A program made the translations under genes and the position numbers. The notes under the pieces are model-generated. The model was not told the DNA's origin, ran no database searches, and saw only the letters and a list, made by a program, of their open reading frames with translations. This document shows, piece by piece, positions 27,498-38,171 of a stretch of 64,000 nucleotides of DNA. The stretch is from CAVXUB01 sp963764805 (GTDB taxonomy: Bacteria; Actinomycetota; Acidimicrobiia; Acidimicrobiales; Bog-793), in assembly GCA_963764805.1 (NCBI GenBank), contig CAVXUB010000001.1, forward strand, positions 930,001-994,000, written 5' to 3'. Positions within the stretch are counted from its first letter, which is position 1. Each line of letters opens with the position of its first letter.

Positions 27498-27851
27498 GTG
27501 GTGACGATCGAGGATGTCCGGGGCGTCGCTGGAGGTCTGCCGAGGTCATATGAAGTCGTGGTCCGCGGACGGGTGAAGTTCCGTGTCGGGCGGATCGTCT
27601 GGTTGGCCTTCTCGCGGGACGAGACCGAGATGGGCTTCGCCTTCCCGAAGGAGGAACGGGACGGGTTCGTGTCCACCTACCCCGGGAAGTTCCTGATGCC
27701 GGCGCCCGTCGACCTTCGCTACAACTGGATCGAGTGCCGGTTGGATGCCTTCGACCTGGATGAGATGCGCGAGCTCGTCCTCGACGCATGGGCGATGGCG
27801 GTGCCGAAGGGAGTCGCGGCCGCCTGGTTCGAGGCGCAGGGCTTGGCCTGA
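27498..27851 (+). CDS. MmcQ/YjbR-family protein
   Basis: Starts at one of two adjacent GTGs (27498 or 27501); about 117 residues. The pattern RGRVKFRVGRIVWLAFS, ETEMGFAFPKEER, and then YNWIECRLDAFDLDEMRELVLDAW with a C-terminal AMAVPK resembles the small MmcQ/YjbR fold, a DNA-binding-like protein of unknown role. It is cytoplasmic. A short GC hairpin follows two bases after the stop codon. Confidence 0.72.
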   Translation: MVTIEDVRGVAGGLPRSYEVVVRGRVKFRVGRIVWLAFSRDETEMGFAFPKEERDGFVSTYPGKFLMPAPVDLRYNWIECRLDAFDLDEMRELVLDAWAMAVPKGVAAAWFEAQGLA

Positions 27852-27853
27852 GC

Positions 27854-27869
27854 CCGCCCTTGCGGGCGG
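27854..27869 (+). terminator. Short GC hairpin after the YjbR-like gene
   Basis: CCGCCC and GGGCGG pair across a 4-nt loop directly after the stop. There is no U-tract, so termination here is only possible. Confidence 0.35.
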
Positions 27870-28090
27870 CCGGTCGTGAACCGCAGTGTGAACCGAGGCC
27901 GCCCACGCGGTCATGATTCCCACCAGTAATAGTGCAGTCGCACCAAGCCTTCCCGCTCACGATGGGCCGAAAGCAGGCCCGCCTCCGAGCACTCACCGTG
28001 CTGCCGCCACCACTGGTGACGGGTGCAACAACTTCCGTGACATTCCTGGTCAATCTGTGCGGCGAGCGACTGAGAAAGCTACGGATTCCA

Positions 28091-28119
28091 TTGCCATCAG
28101 GCCCGACCCATGACATAGT
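28091..28119 (+). promoter_or_regulatory. Sigma-70-like promoter for the secreted repeat protein
   Basis: TTGCCA (28091-28096) and CATAGT (28114-28119) are spaced by 17 bp, each matching consensus at 4 of 6 positions. The leader would be about 95 nt and contains a small hairpin. Confidence 0.5.
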
Positions 28120-28221
28120 TCCATTCGGTGCCACAGAAGTGGCACATCGTGCCTGGGGCATGGGCCGGGGGTTGATGTTGGGGTCCAACGCCTGGGGCTA
28201 CTGGGGAAAGAGGGCAAACGC

Positions 28222-30420
28222 ATGCCGGAACACGTCAGTGCCCGCTCGCAGCGCCGCGGGGGGTTGATCCCGTCACATTCCTCCTGGAAGCGCAGATTCG
28301 CCGGCGCGATGGCCGTCGGCGCACTTGCATCCGGGATGGTCGGAGGGATCGCCACAGCGACGCCGACTAGTGCGGCTACAACCAACACCCATCCCTACCG
28401 CCACGGTCTGGTGCCGAACCTGCATTACTACCTGACCCACAAGGCGCAGTTCGCCGCCACCGGGCCGAACGACGTCGCCTTCGGCGGCGGCATCAGCGGC
28501 GTCGGCGTGACGACCGGCCACGAGCAGGTGTACCTCGTGTTCTGGGGCTCGCAGTGGGGCACCCAGTCGACCAACGGCGCCGGCAATTTCACCTACAGCG
28601 GCGACCCGCAGGGCATGGCACCCGACCTGCAGGCCTTCTTCAAGGGCCTCGGCACCAACTCTGAGACCTGGAGCGGCGTGGCGACCCAGTACTGCCAGGG
28701 CGTCTCGACAGGGGCGTTCAGCTGCCCGTCGACCAACACCCAGCACGTCGCCTACCCGACGGGCGGTGCTCTGTCGGGTGTCTGGGAGGACACCTCGTCC
28801 TCCTCGCCCTCCACCTCGTCGGCCCACCAGCTGGCCCAAGAGGCCGAGAACGCGGCCACCCACTTCGGCCTCACGACGACGGCTGCCAACCGCAATGCGC
28901 AGTACGTGATCGTCTCGCCGACAGGGACCGATCCCGACAGCTACGAGTCGCAGGGCTTTTGCGCCTGGCACGACTACTCGGCTGACGCGAGCATGGACGG
29001 CGGCGGTGCGGTCTCTGGACCGACGCTTGCGTTCACCAACCTGCCCTACATCCCGGACGCCGGCTCGGGCTGCGGCCAGAACTACGTCAACTCGGGATCG
29101 GCAGGAACGCTCGACGGCGTGACGATCGTCGAGGGGCACGAGTACAACGAGACGATCACCGACCAGTTCCCGGCCGGTGGGTGGACGACACCGAGCGGTG
29201 CCGACGCCGGTGAGGAGGTCGGCGACCTCTGCGCCTGGAACGCCAACGGCCCGGCCGTCGCCCAGAACATCTCCCTCTCGACGGGCAGCTTCGCCGTCCA
29301 GCCGATCTGGGCCAACGACTACAACGGCGGCGCCGGCGGCTGCGACATCTCGCACCCGATCGTCACCAACCCGAGCGGCAACACCGTCACGGTCACCAAC
29401 CCCGGTAACCAGACCTCGACGGTCGGGAGCGCTGTCAGCCTGCAGATCCACGCCAGCGACTCTGGTGGCGCAACGCTCACCTACTCGGCGAGCGGGCTGC
29501 CGGCGGGCCTGTCGATCAACTCCTCGTCGGGCCTCATCTCGGGCACGCCGACGACAGCCGGCACCTCGTCTGTGACGGTCACCGCCACCGACAGCACCGG
29601 CGCCAGCGGATCGGCCTCGTTCTCCTGGACGGTCAACTCGCAGACCGGCAACACCGTCACGGTCACCAACCCAGGCAACCAGACCTCGACGGTCGGGAGC
29701 GCCGTCAGCCTGCAGATCCACGCCAGCGACTCTGGTGGCGCAACGCTCACCTACTCGGCGAGCGGACTGCCGGCAGGTCTCTCGATCAACTCGTCGTCGG
29801 GCCTCATCTCGGGCACGCCGACGACAGCAGGCACCTCGTCCGTGACGGTCACCGCCAAGGACACCACGGGCGCCAGCGGATCTGCCTCGTTCTCCTGGAC
29901 GGTCAACTCGAGCGGCGGTTGCACGCCGACGCAGCTGTTCAAGAACCCCGGCTTCGAGAGCGGTTCGACATCGTGGAGGTTGACGTCGGGCGTGCTCACG
30001 TCCAACTCGTCAGGCGGCGGGTACGAGATCGCCCACAGCGGCAACTACTTCGCTTGGCTGGACGGCTACGGATCGCCTCACACGGACACCGTCTCGCAGG
30101 CGATCTCGGTGCCTTCAGGTTGCTCGAGCACGCTCTCGTTCTGGCTGCACATCGACACGTCCGACGGCACCACCACCGCCTATGACACGTTCAAGGTGCA
30201 GGTGCTGAACAGCTCCGGCACGGTGCTGGCGACGCTCGCCACCTACTCGAACAAGAACGCCAGCCAGTTCGACCCGAGCACCAACAACGGGTATGCCCAG
30301 GTGACCCTGAGCGGCCTCACCTACTCGGGCTCGATCACGATCAAGTTCACGGGCAAGGAGACCGACGGTCTCGGCGGCACCACGGACTTCACGCTCGACG
30401 ACTGCGCTTTCACCACCTGA
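28222..30420 (+). CDS. Secreted protein with peptidase-like domain and two Ig-like (He_PIG) repeats
   Basis: The ATG at 28222 follows AAAGAGGG; 732 residues. A signal sequence (AGAMAVGALASGMVGGIATA) ends near TSAATT. Residues 45-385 form a domain I cannot name with certainty; it contains VEGHEYNETITDQFPAGGW and, 20 residues on, AGEEVGDLCAWN, which resembles secreted HE-x-x-E..TD proteins thought to bind metal, so a peptidase is possible. Two nearly identical 90-residue Ig-like modules follow (GNTVTVTNPGNQTSTVGSAV, SGLPAGLSINSSSGLISGTP). The C-terminal 165 residues begin CTPTQLFKNPGFESGSTSW and resemble a carbohydrate-binding-type jelly roll. It is extracellular. A strong terminator follows. 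Confidence 0.82.
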   Translation: MPEHVSARSQRRGGLIPSHSSWKRRFAGAMAVGALASGMVGGIATATPTSAATTNTHPYRHGLVPNLHYYLTHKAQFAATGPNDVAFGGGISGVGVTTGHEQVYLVFWGSQWGTQSTNGAGNFTYSGDPQGMAPDLQAFFKGLGTNSETWSGVATQYCQGVSTGAFSCPSTNTQHVAYPTGGALSGVWEDTSSSSPSTSSAHQLAQEAENAATHFGLTTTAANRNAQYVIVSPTGTDPDSYESQGFCAWHDYSADASMDGGGAVSGPTLAFTNLPYIPDAGSGCGQNYVNSGSAGTLDGVTIVEGHEYNETITDQFPAGGWTTPSGADAGEEVGDLCAWNANGPAVAQNISLSTGSFAVQPIWANDYNGGAGGCDISHPIVTNPSGNTVTVTNPGNQTSTVGSAVSLQIHASDSGGATLTYSASGLPAGLSINSSSGLISGTPTTAGTSSVTVTATDSTGASGSASFSWTVNSQTGNTVTVTNPGNQTSTVGSAVSLQIHASDSGGATLTYSASGLPAGLSINSSSGLISGTPTTAGTSSVTVTAKDTTGASGSASFSWTVNSSGGCTPTQLFKNPGFESGSTSWRLTSGVLTSNSSGGGYEIAHSGNYFAWLDGYGSPHTDTVSQAISVPSGCSSTLSFWLHIDTSDGTTTAYDTFKVQVLNSSGTVLATLATYSNKNASQFDPSTNNGYAQVTLSGLTYSGSITIKFTGKETDGLGGTTDFTLDDCAFTT
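29377..29910 (+). repeat. Tandem 270-bp repeat encoding Ig-like modules
   Basis: Units begin at 29377 and 29647 (period 270 bp, 90 codons) and are almost identical at the nucleotide level, including synonymous positions, with a few differences such as ATDSTGA versus AKDTTGA. This indicates a recent duplication or ongoing gene conversion. Confidence 0.85.
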
Positions 30421-30444
30421 GCCAGTCTCTGAGCTGTCATCGGG

Positions 30445-30472
30445 CGAGGGCACCTCTGCGGAGGTGCCCTCG
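30445..30472 (+). terminator. Strong intrinsic terminator after the secreted repeat protein
   Basis: A perfect 12-bp stem (CGAGGGCACCTC / GAGGTGCCCTCG) with a TGCG loop lies 25 bp after the stop codon and is followed by TT. Confidence 0.8.
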
Positions 30473-30654
30473 TTCCGCGCCGGGGCGAGGATCCCGTCGC
30501 CATCAGCTGCCGGCGCGGCCGGCAGACCAGATCTCGGGACATATCTCGACGCTGCGTGAACGCTGCGACGCCCATAGAGAAGCTGCTTTCCCTCGCTCCC
30601 GCCGAGGGATACGGTCACCTGCAGTCCACTCTGGGGATGGCGAAAGGAAGACGC

Positions 30655-31539
30655 ATGCACAACAGATGGAAGCTCGGCGCCAGTGCACTTGCGGCAGCGG
30701 CACTAACGGTGGCCCTGGCTGTCGAAACGACCCCGGCGATTGCCTCGGCCTCTGCTGCCACCGCTGCTAGGCCGGCTGCGCTCGCCAAGACCTTCAACGT
30801 CAAGCTGGCGCAGGAGTTCATACGCAGCGAGTTGCTCCGCCACGTCGGTACGACCGTCCGCGTGAGTGGGACGATCAAGAAGTTGGACAGCACCAACTGG
30901 TCGGGCTACGCCGCCACCGGCGCCAGGGACACGTTCACGGCGGTGAGCGGCTCCTGGGTGGAGCCGACCGGCAAGTGCACCTCCACGACCTCGCTGGCCG
31001 CCTTCTGGGTCGGCATCGACGGCATCAGCTCGTCCGACCCGACGGTCGAGCAGGACGGCACGATCATCGAGTGCATCAGCGGCTCGGCGATGTACGCCGA
31101 CTGGTGGGAGATGTACCCCACCAACTCGGTCCAGATCGTCCACACTGTCTCCCCCGGCGACCGCATCTCGGGGAAGGTGACGTACGCCGGGGGCAAGTAC
31201 AAGCTCAGCGTCACCGATTCGAGCCATAGCGCCGACAGCTTCTCCGTCTCGAAGGCGTGCGGAACGACCGCCTGCGAGAGGATGAGCGCCGAGTGGATAG
31301 CCGAGGCGCCCTGCTGCGTCAGCAGTGGCAACGTCTACCCGCTCGTGAACTTCGGGACTTGGAAGTCGACCAGTTCCAAGAACACCTACAAGGGCAAGAG
31401 CGGCACGGTCACCGGCTCGGGGGCGGCGACCGTAGACGAGATCACAATGGTCGACAGCTCGAAGGCGGTGAAGGCGCAGCCGAGCGCGCTCAGCTCCGGT
31501 GGCGCGACCTTCAGCGTCAAGTGGAAGAAGGCCTCCTGA
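30655..31539 (+). CDS. Secreted G1-family glutamic peptidase (eqolisin-like)
   Basis: The ATG at 30655 has AAAGGAAG six bases upstream; 294 residues. The signal peptide is clear (WKLGASALAAAALTVALAV, cleavage near ASASA). After a propeptide-like segment the mature domain begins with STNWSGYAATG, the usual G1 opening. It continues with SGSWVEPTG, FWVGIDGISSSDPTVEQDGT, which holds the catalytic Gln, and AEWIAEAPC, which holds the catalytic Glu. G1 peptidases are acid-active beta-sandwich endopeptidases, best known from fungi, with bacterial members too. Cys residues in the domain (KACGTTAC, PCC) may form disulfides. It is secreted, and its own hairpin terminator follows. Confidence 0.87.
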   Translation: MHNRWKLGASALAAAALTVALAVETTPAIASASAATAARPAALAKTFNVKLAQEFIRSELLRHVGTTVRVSGTIKKLDSTNWSGYAATGARDTFTAVSGSWVEPTGKCTSTTSLAAFWVGIDGISSSDPTVEQDGTIIECISGSAMYADWWEMYPTNSVQIVHTVSPGDRISGKVTYAGGKYKLSVTDSSHSADSFSVSKACGTTACERMSAEWIAEAPCCVSSGNVYPLVNFGTWKSTSSKNTYKGKSGTVTGSGAATVDEITMVDSSKAVKAQPSALSSGGATFSVKWKKAS

Positions 31540-31566
31540 TCGTCCCGCCCGATCAGTAGCGGCGGT

Positions 31567-31597
31567 GGCGCCGGCCGGTCCGCTGGATCGGCCGGCG
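31567..31597 (+). terminator. Intrinsic terminator after the G1 peptidase gene
   Basis: GCGCCGGCCGGTC pairs with GATCGGCCGGCGC (13 bp, one G-T pair) across a short loop, 27 bp after the stop codon. Confidence 0.7.
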
Positions 31598-31643
31598 CAT
31601 CCGCGTCTGGGCGTCTGTTCCGGACACGGGTAGCGTTGTCGAC

Positions 31644-32334
31644 GTGTCGGGGGGAGCATCAGACGACGGCTGGCCACCCCCTACCGCTCGCGCCGTCCTC
31701 GACAGTCTGCAGGAGGCGGTGGTGGCGACGGCCGGGTCCGGGCGGATCGTCTACGCCAACCCTGCCGCTGAGCGCCTTCTCGAGTGGCCGGAGGGAACGC
31801 TCGTCGGGAAGGACACGAGCGTCCTCGTGCCGGTGGGGTTGCGCCAATGGCTGAAGGAGGGCTTTGCAGCCTTCGCTGCGGGTGCGGCGATCCCGCACTG
31901 GCGCTCTCTCGGCTCGGTCGGCTGGTGGCGGCATCGCGGATGGCGAGGATGGCGACGGTGTTGGTCGGCGTGCTCGATCTTGCCAGCGGAGAGCTCGAGC
32001 TGGCATCGGCTGGGCACCCTGCGCTGATCCTTCTGCAAGGGGTGTTGCACGAACGGTCGACGTTCCGGTGGGCCGCCCCGTCGGGTCGGTCGAGCCGGAC
32101 GAGCGGCTGGGTACACGCATCGTTCTCGAGCCCGACAGCGCCCTGATGATGTTCACCGACGGTTTGATCGAGCAGCGAGCGGTGTCGTGGGAGGGCGCGT
32201 ACGCGCACCTGGGCCAGCTCGCCGAGAGCGTCGACCACCTGGACGCAGAGCAGCTCGCCGATCGTTTGTTGTCGGGCATGTTGCCTCGCCTGGAGGGCAG
32301 CGACGATGTGGCCCTCCTCGTGGCCGTGCGCTGA
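31644..32334 (+). pseudogene. PAS-SpoIIE (PP2C-type) phosphatase remnant
   Basis: A GTG at 31644 opens a PAS domain (VLDSLQEAVVATAGSGRIVYANPAAERLL) that runs to about residue 75. The sequence then jumps, in another frame, into the second half of a SpoIIE/PP2C phosphatase (LSRLGRLVAASRMARMATVL, GELELASAGHPALILL). Near 32070 it changes frame again to VEPDERLGTRIVLEPDSALM, MFTDGLIEQR and GSDDVALLVAVR at the stop. The first half of the phosphatase domain, including the GGDxYD metal motif, is absent, so even correcting the frames would not restore activity. Intact relatives dephosphorylate anti-anti-sigma factors or similar targets in response to a PAS-sensed signal. Confidence 0.8.
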
Positions 32335-32453
32335 GCCCCTTCTGACACCTGTTGCCCCGGCCGCGGCCACGGTCCGCGATCGTCGACGGGCTCCGTAAAG
32401 GACCTGGTCAGGCCTGCTGGAGGGAGAGGTCAGCCGCTGCGGACCAAAACCGC

Positions 32454-32481
32454 TAAAGGTCCGACCGTACAGGGTCGATAG
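32454..32481 (+). promoter_or_regulatory. Candidate sigma-28 (FliA/WhiG-type) promoter of the prepilin gene
   Basis: TAAA (32454-32457) and GTCGATAG (32474-32481), 16 bp apart, resemble the sigma-28 consensus TAAA-N15/16-GCCGATAA at six of eight positions in the -10 element. A start here gives a leader of about 70 nt before the prepilin ATG, which is preceded by GGAGGG. Confidence 0.5.
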
Positions 32482-32560
32482 AGGGAGGCAGCAATCAGTT
32501 CCACCGTCATGTCTTACCGCAGCAATTGAATATTCATTCAACACGGAGGGTTAAACTTCA

Positions 32561-33183
32561 ATGGTAAAACTCAAGAGTCTTGCCGATGTGGCGAGGCGCA
32601 GGGTGAGCGGCGGTGAGGAGGTCGACGAAGGCTTCACGCTGATCGAGCTCCTGGTCGTGCTGCTGATCATCGGTATCCTGCTGGCGATCGCAATCCCGAC
32701 GTTCCTGTCGGTAACGCAGTCGGCGAACGATACCGCCGCGCAGGCGAACCTGCAGACCGCTCTGACCGGAGCGAAGACCTGGTACACGCAGAACAACCAG
32801 ACTTATGTCGCCATCTCGCTCGGGCCGGTCGACACCGGCCTGAGCCTCGTCTCCGGCGGGTCGTCGAACTCGCCGCACGTCATCTCCTACGACGTGAAGG
32901 ACACGCCGTGGCTCGGTTTCCGCCGGTAGCTCCTTCGTTGCTGCCGCCTATCCAGTGGCACTCACGTGTGCTGGGGGATCATCGATCTGACTGCCGCTCC
33001 AACGGCCTCGTTCGACGGTCTCACGGCTGCGGGAACGACCTATGTCGGCGAGGTCGTGGCGAAGCCTCGGCTTGCAAAGCAAGCTTGTTCACGGCAGCCG
33101 TCGCCAACACGGCAAAGACTAGCGGCTACAGCACCAACGGCTTCGGCCCCCTTACGCAGGCGCCGAACGGGAGCCTCCCGTAA
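32561..33183 (+). CDS. Type IV prepilin-like protein, three apparent frameshifts
   Basis: Starting at ATG 32561, a basic leader of about 23 residues ends at the prepilin peptidase site EGFTLIELLVVLLIIGILLA; the Gly-Phe junction and Glu at +5 are both present. The pilin continues to VISYDVKDTPW. The frame then breaks near 32910 (one base too many before GSSFVAAAYPVALT), again near 32970 (CWGIIDLTAAPTASFDGL, TTYVGEVVAK), and near 33065 (ASACKASLFTAAVANTAKTS to the stop at 33183). When corrected the protein is about 207 residues, with paired Cys as in many actinobacterial pilins. It would be assembled into a surface pilus. No other pilus genes lie nearby. A strong terminator follows. Confidence 0.78.
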
Positions 33184-33231
33184 GTACGAAGCCAACAGGC
33201 GCCCCCTGTTCAGGCGTCTGATAGCGACAAG

Positions 33232-33260
33232 AAGCCCCGAGCCGTACCGGCTCGGGGCTT
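33232..33260 (+). terminator. Intrinsic terminator after the prepilin gene
   Basis: AAGCCCCGAGCCG and CGGCTCGGGGCTT form a perfect 13-bp stem with a TAC loop; outer GCGAC/GTCGC bases extend the pairing. It lies 48 bp after the pilin stop. Confidence 0.85.
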
Positions 33261-33565
33261 CGTCGCGCCGGCGCACAACTTCGCCGCGGAGTTTCGCTGA
33301 CCGCCTCTTCGGGCACATTGAGCGCCGATGGCTGTCGAATCCCAAGGCTTCGAGTCGATTCCCGCGCCCCCACCACTCCGCGGCAGCGTCAACCGCCAGC
33401 TGGGGTTGATGGTGGCGGCTCTCTTCCTGGTCCTCTCGCCGGCGCTCGCCTCCCGAGTCCTCGGCGGGGCCACCCGGGCCGCCGCCGCCGCTCCCCCGTC
33501 GGCCGCCGCTACCTCCGCTCCCGCAGCCGCGCCCAGCCGCCTCGGCGACTGCGACAGCCCGCGCC

Positions 33566-35651
<2,086 letters not shown>

Positions 35652-35659
<8 letters not shown>

Positions 35660-37664
35660 CGGCAGAACCGGGCTCGGCGTCCACGTCCTCGGGCGGTGCG
35701 AGCTCCGGCTCGACCTCTCGCCGCTCGTGCTCGCCGAAGCGATCTGCGGCGAGTCGCACGATCGCCACGGCATCGGCCGGCACAGCCAGGTCGTCGTTTC
35801 GCAGGCGGACCCCGTCCGTCGACGCCGCCAGCAACTCTGCACCCCGGGCGGCGCGGCGGATGGGGGAGCGCCCGAGGTTGGCGACCACGAGGACGTCCTG
35901 CCGAGCAACCGTGATCGACTGCGCTTCCTCGTCAATCTCGACGCTGATGCTGTCGGCTCGATGGTCGCTCAGCGCGGGGACCGATCGGCGCAGCGCTATC
36001 AGCTCCCGGTACCAGGCGAGCAGATCACTGTGCGGGAGGCGCGTCGGCTCCGCCCAGTCGAGCCGTGAACGCTTGAAGCTCGAGGGCTGCTGGGGATCGG
36101 GTACCTCGGACGGCTCCCAGCCGAAGGAGGAGAACTCGTTCCGCCGGCCTTCGCTCACGGCTTCGCCGAGGTCGCTGTCGGCGAAGTCCGTGAAGTACAG
36201 GAAGGGGGTGCCGGCGCCCCATTCCTCGCCTTGGAAGAGCATCGGCGTGAAGGGGCTCGTGAGGAGCAGCGCTGCCGCCACCCGCAGGCGACCCTCGCTC
36301 GTGAGCGCCCCCAGACGTTCCCCGACCGCCCGGTTGCCCACCTGGTCGTGGTTCTGGGTGAAGACGACGAATCGATCTCCGGTCAGCCCGACCGGCGGTC
36401 TCCCATGGCGGCGCTGCCGGTGCTCCGAGAACTGACCGTCGTACGCCCAGGCTTGGCGGATTACCTTTCCGAGCAACGCCAACGAGCCGAAGTCCGAGTA
36501 GTAGCCGGACCGCTCGCCGGTGAGCACGCTGTGAAGGGCGTGGTGCCACTCGTCTGCCCAGCAGGCGTCCATCCCGTAGCCGCCGAGCTGGGGTGGCGAG
36601 ACGAAACGGGGATCGTTGAGGTCGGACTCCGCTATCACGAAGAGCGGCCTGCAGACGTGGGCGGCGAGCGCATCCACCTCCTCGGAGAGCTCCTCGAGGA
36701 TGTGGCGCGCCGACTGGTCGAGCACTGCGTGGACGGCGTCCAGCCTGAGCCCGTCGGCGTGGTAGTCCCGCAGCCACATGACGGCGTTGTCCACGACGAA
36801 ACGCCGCACCTGGTGGCTGCCAGCCCCGTCGAAGTTGACGGCTGGCCCCCAGTTGGTTACGTGGCGGTCCGTGAAGTACGGCCCGAATTCAGCGAGGTGG
36901 TTCCCGGAAGGACCGAGGTGGTTGTAGACGACGTCGATGACGACGCCGAGGCCGGCCGCGTGGCATGCATCGACCAGCCGCTTCAAGCCGGTCGGGCCGC
37001 CGTAGGCGTGGTGCGGTGCGTAAAGGCTCACCCCGTCGTACCCCCACCCCCACCTGCCGTCGAACTCCGCTACCGGCATCAGCTCGATGGCGTCGACGCC
37101 GAGCTCGACAAGGTGCGGCAACCGCTCGATCACGCCCTCGAACGTGCCTTCGGGGGTGAACGTCCCGACGTGCAGCTCGTAGAGGACGGCGCCCGGCAGC
37201 GAGACTCCTCGCCAGGAGTTGTCGGTCCAGAGGAAGCTCTCGTGGTCGACGACCTCGGACAGCCCGTGCACACCCTCAGGCTGCGACTGCGATCGCGGGT
37301 CCGGACGAACCGGCCCCTCGTCGAGGGAGAACCCGTATCGCGCCGACGAGAGCCCCGCCAGGGCCTCGCCAAGAGCGACCGAGGGCCGCCACCAGCCGTC
37401 ACGGCCGGCTTCCATCGCCACCGGGTGGTTCATGACGTGCAGGTCGACGCGCTCCGCTGCAGGGGCCCAGACGGCGAACAGCTCGGGTGCTGACCGCCTG
37501 TTGCGCTCGGGCGACCCTTCTGACAGGCCGCCCGGACCGCTCCGCACCCTGTCGGCACCGCCCGGCGCGTGACCCACCCTGCCGGCACTGCCCGGCGCGG
37601 GAACCGTCGGGACGCCGACGGGGCTGATGGTTGTCGTCGTCTGGCCCTCGGCAGTCCGTTGCAT
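35652..37664 (-). CDS. treZ: Malto-oligosyltrehalose trehalohydrolase TreZ
   Basis: I take ATG 37664 (670 residues); a TTG at 37697 would add 11. After a Pro/Gly-rich leader the protein has the E-set domain (FAVWAPAAERVDLHV) and a GH13 barrel with ELMPVAEFDGRWGWGYDGV, the typical TreZ loop. The catalytic regions are DVVYNHLGPSGN, DGLRLDAVHAV (nucleophile Asp), VIAESDLNDPR (Glu) and FTQNHDQVGNR. TreZ releases trehalose from maltooligosyltrehalose made by TreY. No treY gene is in the window. treZ and glgX form one operon. The gene is divergent from an ArsR-type regulator whose promoter is 34 bp from its first possible start. Confidence 0.92.
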
Positions 37665-37730
37665 CTCGTGCCGTCTACCCCGTTGGGCGTCTTCCAACCC
37701 GGACGAATCCTGGGAGCCGGACTATTTAAC

Positions 37731-37759
37731 TTGACAGTTATTTATTGATCGAGTTATAC
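37731..37759 (+). promoter_or_regulatory. Near-consensus sigma-70 promoter producing a leaderless mRNA
   Basis: TTGACA (37731-37736), a 17-bp spacer and TTATAC (37754-37759) lead to an ATG only seven bases beyond, so transcription should start at or next to the start codon. The -35 element is enclosed by the inverted repeat TAAC...GTTA (37727-37740), a possible operator. Confidence 0.7.
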
Positions 37760-37766
37760 AGGTTCG

Positions 37767-38171
37767 ATGGACGGCTTGGCGGCGCTCGCAGACCCCACCC
37801 GGCGCAGGATCGTCGAGCTGCTGGCGGAGGGGGAGGAGAGTGCAGGTCGGTTGGCGGGACGGTTCGCGATCAGTCAGCCGGCCGTCTCCCGGCACCTGAG
37901 AGTGCTCCGCGAGGTGGGGCTGGTGAGAGTGCGGCCGGTGGGCCAGCAACGCTTCTACTCGCTCGATCCGGCGCCACTCGAGGAGATCGACGAGTGGGTA
38001 TGCAGGACCCGGGCTTCCTGGACGGCACGTCTTGACCGTTTGGAGCACGAGGTCGCGGCAGGCAGGCGAGCTTTGCTGCAGAAGGTGCCAATTACGGGTC
38101 AGAACGCACGAAAGGTCGTCCCGCATCAGCGGGGGGCCGTCCACCGACGAGAGAGCGAGGGGACGAGATGA
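37767..38171 (+). CDS. ArsR-family regulator paired with an AHSA1 protein
   Basis: A 134-residue protein beginning MDGLAALADPTRRRIVELLA, the standard ArsR helix, with the HTH in RFAISQPAVSRHLRVLREVGLV and wing VGQQRFYSLDPAPL. It lacks the metal-binding Cys motif, as do other ArsR proteins coupled to SRPBCC partners. The mRNA appears leaderless. Its stop overlaps the start of the AHSA1 gene (ATGA), so the pair is translated together; it probably represses its own promoter in response to a ligand bound by one of the two proteins (inference). Confidence 0.9.
   Translation: MDGLAALADPTRRRIVELLAEGEESAGRLAGRFAISQPAVSRHLRVLREVGLVRVRPVGQQRFYSLDPAPLEEIDEWVCRTRASWTARLDRLEHEVAAGRRALLQKVPITGQNARKVVPHQRGAVHRRESEGTR

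Larger units (their letters stand above)
27852..28221. other. Intergenic region with leader hairpin upstream of the secreted repeat protein
   Basis: This 370-bp stretch holds the hairpin at 27854-27869, a promoter at 28091-28119 and, within the presumed transcript leader, a 6-bp hairpin with an AGAA loop (TGCCAC / GTGGCA, 28129-28144). I see no supported coding sequence here. Confidence 0.55.

Noticed and set aside
28273..29721. Leftward 482-codon frame opposite the secreted repeat protein
   Set aside because: Repetitive Arg/Val antisense translation of the Ig repeats, with no start signal or domain.
32335..32560. Possible cyclic di-GMP riboswitch in the prepilin leader
   Set aside because: I could not place the conserved GEMM elements; the TAAA/GTCGATAG pair fits a sigma-28 promoter better.
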